Below are positions 34,922-47,084 of a stretch of 64,000 nucleotides of DNA, piece after piece. The position numbers and the translations under genes were made by a program. Position 1 is the first letter of the stretch. Each line of letters starts with the position of its first letter. The DNA lies in assembly GCA_028554795.2 (NCBI GenBank), contig CM068829.1, positions 138,825,579 to 138,889,578 on the forward strand, in the 5' to 3' direction. The notes beneath the pieces were generated by a model. The model worked only from the letters and a program-made list of their open reading frames with translations. It was not told the DNA's origin and made no database searches. This DNA comes from Sinohyriopsis cumingii. Lineage: Eukaryota > Mollusca > Bivalvia > Unionida > Unionidae.

Positions 34922-35475
34922 CTGTATAACAAACAAATTAAGACTTAACCACATGTCCAACATCCCAAGTAAAAGCATACTCTGCTAGATGTAGATTCTT
35001 TAAAAACAATAGCTTGAAATGAAAAGAAACTCTGAACACCAATTCAGACATAATTATTGTATGGTTTTCATTCACATGAACTGTATTTCAACACTGTTAT
35101 TTACCAAGCATCACAAGATATCACAACTGTTTCTTCAGACACATTATTATTACTGCCACCCCCCACCAGCATAACATTAAGATGATGCAGTTACACTTGC
35201 AAGATAATACTGCATTTTTGTGCCTTTCCCTCTTCAGTTGAGATCAATAGCTTTTGCAGACAGTCTTATACATTGAATGTTTGTCCAAATACAACCACAT
35301 CTTTTTGCTTTAAGTTTTCCTTTAGAGGGCAAGTCTCCCTGAAATGTGGGAGAATAAGAAGGTCTTTGTGCCAAGGGAGCCTGGCAGGAATCAACAATAC
35401 TTGCTATGATGAAAGGAAACCCAGTTTGAGCTGGCAATATGGAATAACATAAGAGCTTTCTCAGCTTTACCAATC

Positions 35476-35732
35476 ATTGTTGTTGTTGTTGTTGTGGGGT
35501 TTAACGCCATTTTTCAGCACATGATAAGCTATGTATGGCAGCCAGTATTAATGGTGGAGGAAGAACCCGGGAAACCCCCGGGAAGAACCACTGACCCACG
35601 AGAAGCTACTGGCAAGCTTTCTCACATACCCACATTGGCCGAATCCTGGACTCGAACCCATGCAGACAGAGGTGAGATGGCAGTGATCCGTAACGGAGAG
35701 CGCTTTAGACCACTCGGCCACTTGGGGCCCCT
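35476..35732 (-). repeat. tRNA-derived SINE, family B, copy 3 with perfect duplication
   Basis: A full copy on the minus strand: box A TGGCCGAGTGGTCTAAAG, box B GGGTTCGAGTCC and an (AAC)n tail seen as TTG repeats. CTTTACCAATC (11 bp) flanks both sides exactly (35465-35475 and 35733-35743), so the insertion is relatively young. Confidence 0.95.
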
Positions 35733-35743
35733 CTTTACCAATC

Positions 35744-37470
35744 GTAATCTTGTTAAAAAATTTTCCTTCTAAGCAAAAAAGAGGAAATTCTATGGTCCAA
35801 ACGCAGGCCAGCAACAGGAAAAATCATCCCAAAATAAATGCTTCTAGTTCTGAATTGTATAAAGCAAATTTATCAGTTTCAAAATTTAGAAGCAAAATGT
35901 CTCTATCTAACATCCACTCTATATATTTGTAAAACTTCCAGATTAAAAATCAGCACAACTATTATTTTTAATTGTGGTAAATAGATGGCTGAAATGCATA
36001 CATCTATCCAAGTAGTGACCACTTCTGAGTAGATTTCAGAAGATTATTCATTCCCCAGAACAAATTACATGATTTAGAATAATGTGCATATATTGCCATG
36101 TTAGAATACCAGTATTTTTATTCTGTGTCAGATAACAAAATGCAGGATATGAAAGATGACAAGGAGTTCTATATAATTAATGTATGATGATTGAATTGTA
36201 CAACTGGACAATTACTACAAATGAATCACCTGAAAGAACTTGATACTCTTAATTGGATGTGTCTGTCTGAATAATGAAATAAACTGTTATGTTTCTAAGC
36301 CTTCTAACATTATATTATTTATTTTCAGATCAAAAATTGGGTTCTGCTTAATGTATCAGACCAATTTATATGAACTACAAAGTCCTTGTTGTATTTAAGA
36401 CTAAGAACTTTATCTCTTCCTCATAAAGCTGGTAAACCAAAAACAATATTTTGGGTCGAAAGAAATGTTTTGATGGACATCGGATTGAGAATGTATATAT
36501 GTCTTTCTATTCATTTTTTTTTCTACATGGAAAGGGTTTCAGTTGTACTGAATTGATGAGAAATCCAAAGAGATAATTCCATGTGACAGAATAAAGTGTA
36601 CTCTCTTGTACTTAACTGTAAAAGTGGGATATCACTTTTTCCAGTATAAAATTTTTCCGGCATAAGTTGGAGATGATGTTGGTGTTGTCAGCAAGGTAAC
36701 AGGAGTGACCAATACTCGTGTTTGATCTATGGTATTTTCAGCTTTTGGTAAAGTCCCTCTCTGCACTGGGAACCATAAGGTTAAACAAGCAAATTTATAA
36801 AATGTCACATTCCACTGAAAATGTACATATATATATATATTGGAACACTGAAATATGCATCTTTTAGATTGGTAGATACAATAAAGTCATTTTCCAGTAA
36901 GTATTTCCTAAACATTTACCAGTAAGTTTTGGTGCTATAAACATATTTGAAATAACCCCTTCCTAATATTATCTTACAAAGGTACTATAGTTCCTTTTCA
37001 CAACATTTCATCTTACTTTAATTTATACTCATATCATCATGTTGTATTTGTCATTTTGCTCTGGGTTTGAATTTTGACAAATTTGTTATTGTTGTAAAAT
37101 TCAGTTAGCAGATATTGGGCTCTGCCATGCTTCAAGACATGTATATATTTTGCCATACATGAACTTAATTGTCAATTTTTGAAAATAAATTTGCATTCTA
37201 AGGCATCCCCCCAGCAATTAGTTGCAGCCATATAGTTTGGGATTATGATTAAAATCAGTTGAACTCTCTGTACCTGTTGTGCCTGTTGCAGCCAATTCTA
37301 TTGAACTTAAGTGCTTAAAAGTGTCACCAGAAACAAAGTCAGGTACTGCAGTAATATATTTTTTCCACTGAGATTACAACCTTAGTGTTTTTACAAGATA
37401 GTCAAGATTGACTATGGGCATAATTGCAGCTCTAACAAACTGTTTAATGTCATAAAGTTCTTGTGAGCAG
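35744..37470. other. Intron, no gene recognised
   Basis: AT-rich intron sequence with a short (AT)n near 36830. No supported coding frame or recognised transposon. Confidence 0.45.
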
Positions 37471-37477
37471 CATAATC

Positions 37478-37645
37478 TTTTTGCTCACTACTCCATACCA
37501 ATGAGTTTAGATTTGGGTTCCATTTCATTGATTTTTGTTTACTACCCCCAGACCTATGGGTTTAGATTGGGGATCAATTTCATTGATTTTTGTTTACTAT
37601 CCCCAGAGTTAAGGATTTATATTAGGGTTCCATTTTATTACCACT
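37478..37645. repeat. 55-bp tandem repeat, about three copies
   Basis: CATTGATTTTTGTTTACTA recurs at 37526 and 37581, with GGGTTTAGATTGGGG-like sequence between, and a diverged third unit. Confidence 0.8.
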
Positions 37646-38508
37646 TTGGCTTTGTCATATTTATTTAAGGTTGCAGCAGTGTTGACTTACTGAGTCAAAG
37701 ACTAATAAGCTGGAACTTCTTTTTGAAAATTGTAAAGAGCACTTTAAGCTAATAATACATTGACTGTGTCATGCCCAGGCAAAGTGAGTTAAGTGTTTGT
37801 AAAACTTAAGCAAATCCATTTCATGCCATCATTTATCATCAATATCATGCATAGAAGAACTTTCTCAGTACAATTTGTATCACACAGGTTTCTTTCATAA
37901 TTCAAGTATAGTGTATATATTATGGAATTCATGTGTTCTGTCAGTTTGTTGGGCAAATGCCCAATAATGCTCACACCTTATTTCCCTGGTCCAGTTTATT
38001 CAGTTCAGTTAAGTTTGGTCATTCTAACATTTCTCAACCATATTATCTTGGTTCCAGTATGTATCCAAACTCTATGAAGTTGATAAGTCGACCTTTCATG
38101 ACATCTAATTCTTGTTATTTTGTTCTTATTTTGTGTATATATATTCATTTTGTTTAATGTAGAAACAGCCTATGTACTTAGGTATTTTGATATGAATTAG
38201 AGAATAATGAATAAATGCTTCTCATGACATGTGTAATAAAAACAATAATATATGCACTGTGTTACAGGGTTTCTTCTAGGACATGTTTATGGGATTCATG
38301 CTTATTTTTAAGCAGTATGGTAAAAAAGCCTTTAAATAATCCCCTCTATTTAGAAAACTCCCCAGTTTTTCACATTGATAGAGGATTTTAAAACCCCAGT
38401 CTTTTCATTTCTAGAATAGAGACTGTATGGTGGCAAATCCATGTAAGGACAGCAATTACTAATCATAATTTATATGCTTATATGTATTGTTTTGTGTTTT
38501 TATCACAG
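37646..38508. other. Intron, no gene recognised
   Basis: AT-rich, ending in the acceptor TTTTTATCACAG of exon e. Confidence 0.4.
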
Positions 38509-38692
38509 CTATTTGACCCTAGAAGAGGAACTAAAAAATGACCCTGATTGGCCACCAAACACAGCTTCAGAAACTGGTCTGGCCCAGGCTTTCCAGCGAC
38601 TGGATAGTGCTTTCAAGGGCACTCATTTCCAGAATGACAATGCCAGTCTGTTTAGCTTTGAGAGTAATGAAACAACTAGTCATGGGCTACAG
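38509..38692 (+). CDS. P5B-type ATPase (ATP13A2/3-like), exon e (C-terminal tail)
   Basis: The acceptor is TATCACAG and the donor is GTAAGG. The first C completes the Ser codon from exon d. It then encodes YLTLEEELKNDPDWPPNTAS, a Ser/Asn/Phe-rich tail (DNASLFSFESNE) and HGLQ. The E.EL..D..WPP motif is typical of the cytosolic C-terminus of P5B ATPases. The exon ends on a codon boundary. If the donor were not used, the frame would stop 23 codons later (38744-38746), giving an alternative C-terminus. The intact frame and matching phases support a functional gene. Confidence 0.85.
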
Positions 38693-39984
38693 GTAAGGCT
38701 TTGTTTGTCTTCTTGTCTTGCATGCTTAAGCATGTTAAGATTATAATAGAATGTTCCCCATATGTGTGGGCTGGATAGGAATTGGATATCATTTTATTTT
38801 CTAGGGATGAGGATTGCCTGAGTGGTGACCAGATTGAGGAATTTAGAAATATGACAAATTATCTGTCCAAAAATGAGACCAAAATGTTAGAATGACTGGA
38901 AAATCACCCATTTGAAATATATAATTGTTTGATATTTTTTACCTCTTGATCTATCATCATAAAGTAGAAAATAATATGGCTTTATAATTACCTTCCTTTT
39001 TGATAAATAAAATTAAAAGAAAATACACTTAAATCATCATTTTTGGGGAAGAAACTGGGGGGGTTTTTCTTAGTGTTTATGATAGGTATATCATGATCTT
39101 TGCTGCTACTAATTTAAATATATGAATTCAATAAAACTGAAAGAAAAGTTCATATAGATGTTGGTGTCATGTGTGTCTTCATCACCTGTACTTTCACCAG
39201 CTTCTTAATTTCAATGTAATAAACACTTTATTATGTCAAAAAAGCATCTTTTAGTTTTAAGATGTTGAAATGAGCTGAAATTCAGTCATGATACAAATAA
39301 GAGCATTTTATTTTTATTTATTTATTTATTTTCTTGTGCAATAAAACTATTCTGGCAAAATCACAAAAATACTGTGAATACACTCTAACTTTTGAGCGGC
39401 TAGATTCTATTTGTTGATCTGGCTATGGTCAGAATGAATTACTTATTTAATTGATTCATTTGTGTATTTATTTGTATATTTATTTCTGTACCAACTTGTG
39501 TAACATTTTCATAATTACATAAATGAAATTGCGAGCAAAAATAATACATGAATGAAAGTGAAAGGATGATATAATTGATATATTTACATGTATTGTCCTA
39601 TTTTGCCTTCAGTTTGGTGGATTTTGTCAAATATTTAAAGTTGATAACTGCGATACAAATAATGAAAAGAAAAATCATATAGAAATTACTGCATTTGGGT
39701 TAAAACAAAATAAACACAGGATAAGGCCTAAATGAAAAGAACAATAAAAGTTTTGGCTTACCAATTCACTAAAAGATTGTTTTGGCATACATATGACAGC
39801 CAGGACTTTCAGACCAGTAAGTTTAGAAAGATTCAGTTGATTGGTGGTTTATAAACCAGATAATTTTTCAATAACAAACTTTTCATGTTTTAAGGGGATT
39901 GAAAAGAAAACATATGGATTATGTGTATTCTCCTCATACAATAATAAATCAGCAAGAGTCTAATGGAAGATGTCATAATAATAT
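38693..39984. other. Intron or 3' flank, no gene recognised
   Basis: AT-rich, with (TTTA)n-like stretches near 39310-39490. Nothing coding is supported. Confidence 0.4.
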
Positions 39985-40170
39985 TGAATGAATACCAGTC
40001 AGTGTACTGTCAGATAAATGAATACCAGTCAGTGTGCTGTCAGTTGAATGAATACCAGTCATTGTAGCATCAGTTAAATGAACAGCAGTCACTGCAACAT
40101 TAATTAAATGAAAACCAGTCTGTTTACTGTCAATTAAATGAATAACAGTCAATTTAGCATAAATAAAATG
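39985..40170. repeat. 30-bp minisatellite, about six copies
   Basis: The unit is AATACCAGTCAGTGTACTGT plus CAGATAAATG with increasing divergence to the right. The minus-strand frame (a GIHSTDSTLT-like decapeptide repeat) is open because the unit is divisible by three. Confidence 0.9.
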
Positions 40171-40199
40171 AAAAAAATGAGCTATATGTTTCATAATTC

Positions 40200-40860
40200 A
40201 CTACAAATATTTAAAATACAAAAATTCAAGAGCATTTTTAGTTTCCTTTTCAAGATACTAACTGCTGACCGTGAATGAGATTCATCATAATTATTAAGTT
40301 TCACACTTGTTCACAGTAGTTTTCTGGTCCATATTTCCCTTGAATCACTTTATATTTGCAAAGATAGGAGAATGTACTGTCTGTATCAGCATTAGAAGTG
40401 ACAAAGACAAAACAACCATTCTCAGCCTGCAAAGAAGTTCAAACTTCAGCTTTCCTGTGACTGGGCAATAAAGCCGCTTACTGCATATCAGTACTTGCCC
40501 AAGCCAGGATCATTCTGAGAGGGAAGTTTGACTTTGATGTATAACCTAAGTCTCATATTTCTTAGCAGATGTTCTTTTTCCTTTTGGGAGAATGTGCGTG
40601 TTTGACCTGAATTGAACAATTAATAAATGAGCTGCCTTTAAATATTCCTCTGAAAGCATTTTGAACAATGCAATAATAATTAAGCAGTACGAAAATTCCA
40701 AATACTGAGTCCAGTGTTTCTGTGGGATAATTTTTTGAATGGTCATACTGTTTTATTTTACCGCCACCAAAGGTAACCTGATATATATGTGGACAAACTT
40801 GGATCCCATGTTTGCTTATACATGTAACACCTCATAAAACATTTTGCATTTGGACTTCAA
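40200..40860. other. No gene recognised
   Basis: AT-rich, non-repetitive in this window. Confidence 0.35.
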
Positions 40861-40865
40861 CTCTT

Positions 40866-41030
40866 CAGGAGCCCCAGGTGGCTGAGGGGCCTAACACACT
40901 TGTCTTTACCAATCACTGCCATCTCACCTCTGTCCACATGGGTTAGAGTCGTAGTATTAGCCATTGTTAGGGGTGTGAGAACGATGCCAGTAGCTTCCAA
41001 TGGATCAGGAAATAAGCTGATCACCAAGTC
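40866..41030 (+). repeat. SINE family B, copy 4, 3'-truncated
   Basis: GAGCCCCAGGTGGCTGAGGG, ATCACTGCCATCTCACCTCT, CACATGGGTTAGAGTC and GCCAGTAGCTTCC follow the family order. The copy is degenerate and lacks the 3' half. Confidence 0.75.
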
Positions 41031-42169
41031 ACTGAACTTATCATCCAGTTTGTGTCAGAATAATTTTTTTAATAGTTTTATAGCTTTGTGTCAGGATGTT
41101 GTGTATAGCAGAACCATGTAAATGCAACTAGCCTGACTTTGTATTATACCTAACTATGAGACTTGTTTCATGTTCTAGTCATTATGAAGACATGTACATA
41201 TCAACAAATCACTTTGCTTCTGCAGTTCTTCCTAGAGTTATTTCCCTTTTTCACATGGCGCTGGTTTATAGTGAATGAGGAATCTTGTAATCATAACAAG
41301 TCTTGAAGTTTCTGGTGCATCACTGTGAAACTTGGAAGCTAATTAGGCCTTCATCTGAACATGCACCTTTTAACAAACGCACTGAGCTCCTGTAATTTTC
41401 ATAAGAGTTATTGCCCTCATTTTTTGCTTACATCTAGGTTCAGTGAAGGATAGAATTTTGTGAATGCAAATTTTTTGTAGATTGCTATAAAATATTTTAA
41501 TATTATGATGATCATTAGAAGATGTACATGTTGAACAATCACTGTAATACTAGTTTTGGCATTGTATATGCTCCAACAGCATAAAGCAGAGGCATCTTGA
41601 TTTGTTAATGTTTTGTCTGTTCTTCTGTTAATCACATGAAGCTAGGTTACAAGGATGCTCAAAAAGCACTCATTGTAGACATATGAAATGTTTATTAGCA
41701 TATTTGTGGATGACCTGACTAGGTTTTCTAACCATTAAAGCTATTTTTCAGTTTCTTGTACACCTATCATATGATGTTGTCCACCCATCTATTACTAATT
41801 TATTTTCTGCCCAATAACTTTGTCCTCCATATATGGTTACCAAACTTTGTGGATTACATGCACTTGGGGGTCAAAAAGGTCAAAGATAATGAAAACTGTT
41901 TATGAAAGAAGAAGAATGGTTAGATTTTCATGGAATTTCTGCAATTTCTTGATTTTTTTCAAATTTATATTTGACTTTTTAGCATGATTAGGCATAAACC
42001 ACCAGATGTAATTAAATTTAATAGGGGAATTAATATGCATATGCAGATGACCTGATTAAGTTTTCATACAATTATAGCAGTTATTCAGACTTTTTAACTT
42101 TCTGGATATGATTCGACCTGGGTTACAGATAGATGCAGTATATGTCAGAATCTGTGAAGTTAACTTGTC
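41031..42169. other. Decayed repeat-like sequence, no gene
   Basis: Loosely recurring phrases (ATAAGAGTTATTGCCCTCAT, also near 43126; AAACTTGG; ATGTACATG) suggest an old dispersed repeat. No coding frame is supported. Confidence 0.35.
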
Positions 42170-43062
42170 TTACACTCATCATTAGGTTTTATTATACTTA
42201 TCTTTCAACTCATCACTGGATTTTTTTCATACTTGTCTTGTACTCATCATTGGATTTTGGCATACTTGACTTGCACTGATTGGATTTGCACTCATCGGAT
42301 TTTGTCATACTTGCACCCATCATTGGATTTTTTCATACTTGTCTTGCACTCATCACTGGATTTTTTCATACTTGTTTTGCACTCATCACTAGATTATGTC
42401 ATACTTGTCTTTCACTCAATGGATTTGCCTTCATCATTGGATTTTGTCATACTTGTCTTGCACTCATCATCAGGTTTTGTCATACTTGTCGAACACTCAT
42501 TTGGATTTTGTCATACTTGCATTGCACTCAGTAAATTTACACATGTCATTGGATTTCATCATACTTGTACTCACCATCAGGTTTTGTCATGCTTGCACTC
42601 AATGGATTTTGTCATACTTTTCTTGCACTCATCATCAGGGTTTTTTCATGCTTGTCTTGCATTCATTGTTGGATTTTATCATACTTGTCTTGTACTCATC
42701 GTTGGATTTTGTCATACTTGCCTTGCACTCATCACTGATTTTGTCATACCTGTCTTGCATTCATCATTGGATTTTGTCAGATTGGTCTTGCACTCATCAT
42801 TGGATTTTGTCATACTTGTCTTTCACTCATTGTTGGATTTTGTCATACTTTTGTTGCACTCATCATTGAATTTTGTCATACCTGTCTTGCACTCATCATT
42901 GAATTTTGTCATATTTGTCTTGCACTCATTGGATTTGTCATACATGTTTTCCACTCATTATTGGATTTAGTCATACTTCTCTTGACTCATCATTGGATTT
43001 TTGTCATACTTGTCTTGCACTCATTGGATTTGCACTTGTCATTGAATTTTGTCATACTTGTA
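42170..43062. repeat. 33-bp minisatellite, about 26 copies
   Basis: The unit is TTGTCATACTTGTCTTGCAC plus TCATCATTGGATT, with variants lacking CATCATT or changed to CATTG. As 33 is divisible by three, a 245-codon frame stays open on the plus strand. It is an artefact of the repeat. Confidence 0.93.
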
Positions 43063-43749
43063 ACATTAAGGATATAATACAAACTGGTTTATATTTACCA
43101 ATCACTGTATTCCTACCAATTTCATAAGAGTTATTGCCATCATTGATTTAGAGTAGGTGCTATACCAGACACAATCTTTTGGCTACAGTTAGTTTTAAGG
43201 TTATTGATGGATTTATGTGATTCTTGCATTTTATCATGGTATTTATTTAAAGATATTGCACAGTCTTTTGTCATTCATGTAAGGGTTATTGCTTGTTTGA
43301 GTTTACCAGAAGCAATCGCTCACATTCTCAGCAATGAATATAAATATTCATCTCCATGATGGTGGTACAGGTGTAAGAAGTGGGGGTTCACTTATGTAAG
43401 CAGATAATATTCATTTCTCTAGTCATACACACATACTAAGACTAGATATAGAGCAATGAAAATGAAATGTATAGATTTCACCTAAAAATGTTTATATTGA
43501 TGATACATTTTGTTCCAGATATAATTTATACATGCTATTCCACAATGTCATAGATTATCTGTGTATTTTAGGGATCATTTGACAAGAAAATATTCAAAGA
43601 TTGTAATTTGATCAGTTTCCTTATACTTAAAATAAATTGTTGTAAATATGTTCAGTTTTCAGTCAGTTTGGTTTCCTTCATAGTATAAGAGATTAGAATC
43701 AGATATATGTATGATGTGAAATTCTTTCAATCATGTCATTCGTTTTTAG
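43063..43749. other. No gene recognised
   Basis: AT-rich, ending in a pyrimidine-rich stretch and TTTTTAG. Confidence 0.35.
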
Positions 43750-43758
43750 GATCTCTGA
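43750..43758 (+). CDS. Possible last codons of the ATP13A-like gene
   Basis: After the acceptor CGTTTTTAG the sequence is GATCTCTGA. Exon e ends in phase 0, so splicing here would add Asp-Leu and stop. The acceptor is good but the exon is too short to verify. The true last exon may lie elsewhere. Confidence 0.25.
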   Translation, partial: DL

Positions 43759-44570
43759 GGAAATGGATATGGGCTGGAGTTATTCCAACCATGTACCTGT
43801 TGCTGGGTTGGATAAATTGGTGAAGTACAGGGATTTCAAAGTGATATGAATGGAGGAAAAATTAACCCTGCTTATGAGGCAGAAGTATATAAGGATTCAG
43901 AAAGTATTACAAAATTGTAGCATCTATAACTACAGAAGTAATCCTGTTGTGACAGTTGACAAAGAGCTTGATGTTTGAATGAGAAAAGTTACAAAGTATA
44001 ACATACTATGTTGTATATTCCTCTCTATTTTGTTCATAACTTTTTTCATATTTTAAAATTCTCCTTTTAACATTTTTTGCAATTATAATGGATACAGAGT
44101 GTAATAATAATAAAAATAATGTTGACTTAGTACAGTGCATAATCTTTAGAAGTTCTAAGCGCTTTGCAATATTAGATAACACAAAACCATACACAACTAC
44201 AAGATTACAAACAAGCAACATGAATTTACAGACCAAAAAACATTAATTAAGGAAGTAAGTATTATTAAGTCTTTAAGTTGCTTCTTGTAGTAAAATTAGG
44301 TTCATTTTAAGAGCACTCTTGAATGTAATCCTGGTATCCTTGTGTCTAAGATCTCTGGGCAATTCATTCTATGTAGCTAAGGCCCTGGTATGCAAAAGAA
44401 TATTGTCCATATGACTTCATTTTATAAGTGGGAACAATGAGAATACAAGTGTTGGAAGAGGAGCATAAGTTGCTAGATGGGGTGTACACCTAGGTGAGGT
44501 CAGTTTTTCTTACTCTAAGGATGATCTGAGCAGCCAGGTTTTGATCTTTTTGAAGCCACCAATACTTAGC
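43759..44570. other. Possible 3' UTR/intergenic sequence
   Basis: AT-rich, with AATAAAA near 44107 as a conceivable polyadenylation signal. No coding frame is recognised. Confidence 0.3.
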
Positions 44571-44579
44571 ATAGACAGA

Positions 44580-45600
44580 CCTGTAAACGACTTTACCAAA
44601 CCATCGAACAGAATTTAAGCAGGTTTGACAGAAAGTATCCTGTCATGAAGTCCCTTTCAAATTCTTACAAAGTATCCTGTCACAAAGTTCCTTTCACATT
44701 CTTACAAAGTGTCTGGTCTTGAAGTCCCTTTCAAATTCTTACAAAGTATCCTGTCATGAAGTCCCTTTCAAATTCTTACAAATGAGGCTTATCCACCATC
44801 AAATATGGCCACTGTGACTGAAAATGGAAAAATGTTAGTTCAGTAGAATTTGGCCAAACTTGATAATGCATTCTGTTCTGAACACCTTTCAGTTTTCATC
44901 AAATAAAGACAGTCAGCCATAAAATATGACTGACATTACTTAAAAACTAGGAAATCACTGCAATGACTTTATCTGCAAAATAGAATTTGCTCAGATATGA
45001 GAGAAAGCATACTTGCAAAGGTTTTCAGTTTTGTACAGATATGGCCACTATATTGCTGCAAATATAAAACATCTACTTCTGAAAATATTCTGAACAGAGT
45101 TTGACCAAACTTGACAGAAAACACCCCGGTATAAAGAGATTTTAAAATTGTACAAATGGTAATAATCCACTATCAAATATGGATACATTACTTAAAATAG
45201 ATAAACTTTAATTACCTCTTTTTAGAAACATGGCAGAAATTGACTGAATTAGACAGAATTTAGCTTTCATGTATTAAAAGGCTTTCACATCTATACATTT
45301 GGTGGTAATTCACCACCAAACTTGTCCTCCACAAAAAAAATTGGAAAATCTTTTAAATGACTTCTCAAAATCCACTCAGTAAAATCTATCCAAATTCTGT
45401 AGAAAGCATGTTGGAATATTTATATAAATCATTCCAATGTATCGTCAAATATGGCTCTTGTTGAAACCTTTAATAACTACTTTTCTAAAAAGTTTAACAG
45501 AATTTAATCAACTGTGACAGCAAGTATCCTTGCTTGAATAACTTTCAGATAATGCCATTCCACCATCAAATATGGCTGCCATTACTGCAAGTAGAAAAAA
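44580..45600. repeat. Degenerate ~120-bp tandem repeat, family M
   Basis: Recurring phrases: GAATTTGRCCAAACTTGACAGA, CATCCTGGCATGAAG-like, CTTTCAAATTCTTACAAA and CCACCATCAAATATGG. It includes four close short units at 44620-44790 (GTATCCTGTCATGAAGTCCC). Same family as 30960-31720. Confidence 0.75.
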
Positions 45601-45982
45601 CACAATTTCACAATCTATCCCAAAAATGCTAAACCAGATTTTACAAACTTTGGCTCAAAACATCCTAGTATCATGGGCAAATAGTGTTGATGAGATTTTG
45701 AATATGGGTGAAGATGCAAACTTCAGAAACCTTGAAAAAATAGTTTCTCTAAAATATGCAATCAACAACATTGGAAGAAATTTAAAAGGAAAGCTTCTTA
45801 CTGATTCAGATTTTTTGACCAACAGTCTTGCATTTGAATATTAAGCAGCTGTTAGTTGAATGATCTTGGGTTAAATTTGATCCAGTTGTTGCAAGTTTGA
45901 ACATGTTTAATTATTGATGATTATATCTGCACTACTAAAACAGGTATAAAATATAATATACTGTGGTATGATTTCCTATCAA
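45601..45982. other. Unrecognised open stretch and AT-rich DNA
   Basis: A frame ending at 45844 carries VDEILNMGEDANFRNLEKIV. It begins inside the tandem repeat and matches no family I know, so it is probably chance. Confidence 0.3.
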
Positions 45983-47000
45983 CAGTAAATCCTGTTATGA
46001 GTGACTGCCCTTCTGCCAACAGAAATGGTCTCTTAAGACAGGTGGTCTCTCATAACAGGTTTGTAAAAGGTATATTTATGCACTATTTAAAAAAAAAAAA
46101 CACCATCACAGTACATATATTCTATTTTTTATTAATAGTTCTTGCTAAAATATTGTGGGCATTCACCAAACAATGAAATTTTACAACAATAAAAATATTC
46201 TTCAAACTTAAACATGAATCAGATTTATATTTGAAGATCACATGAATATGTATTAGCATATGATATCGTTTCTAATTTGCTCGTTTCCCTTCATAACACC
46301 ATAAATTTGTTCTAACAATGTTTTAACCACATTTTGTGAGTTGTCTCCCATTTATCACATGGCCAATTTCAATAAATACTTTTCCCAGTGTTAAAATTTT
46401 CACTTTTTAGTTTGAGGTTCTGTCATTTTCATTAAGGTACTATGTGTTAACATTATTAGCTGTAAATATTGATATATTAATATTAACAATGTGTAATGAT
46501 TGTTTTTTAACAGGCTTTGAGAAAATATGAAAAATTGATACATGTACTTTGTATATCCGTCAATTATCAAAATATAAAGGAACAGTTGTCTCATCCTGAA
46601 ACAGAATTATTTTTTCAGAGTTGACAGCTTTTAAATAATTGACAGATGACATTATGGGATTAACACTATAAACAAATGGTGTAACTGGTCACACCAACTT
46701 GAATGTGATGGCTTGGTGTGTGGTATGTAATCACTGTAACATTGGAAAAAACAACAAACAAACAACACAACGCCTTAACACTATCAATCAAATCCAGAAA
46801 ATGAATCTCACTTGGTCATTCATAGCAGTGTCAAAACACATATTTTTCCAAGACATTGTGGTTGCTGATTCAGATTGTATTCATTTTGGGTTGCTCACAA
46901 CAGTGTGTTTATGTAATAAAATCAATCCATATCTTACAGTTGTGGTTGCAAATGACAGGTGGTCACTCATAGCAGAAGTCACTCATAACAGGTTTTACTG
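45983..47000 (-). mobile_element. Tigger-like (pogo group) transposon, internally deleted
   Basis: The ends are CAGTAAATCCTGTTATGAGT on the left and, inverted, CAGTAAAACCTGTTATGAGT on the right: one mismatch in 20, and matching on to GAC. Subterminal copies of GGTGGTC(T/A)CTCATA lie inside both ends. TA follows the right end, but the left flank is AA. On the minus strand at about 46435-46340 the interior reads MTEPQTKK then KILTLG. This is the damaged start of the transposase whose better copy begins at 25686. Length is 1018 bp, far shorter than a full Tigger element. Confidence 0.85.
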
Positions 47001-47084
47001 TATTTGGTTGATTATATTTGTTTTTATGCATGGTAGAGAATTTACGATAATGCAAACATTACATAGACAGTGTTATAGACAAAT

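Noticed and set aside
42233-42970. 245-codon open frame rich in His/Leu/Ser
   Set aside because: It follows exactly the 33-bp minisatellite period, with neighbouring frames also open.
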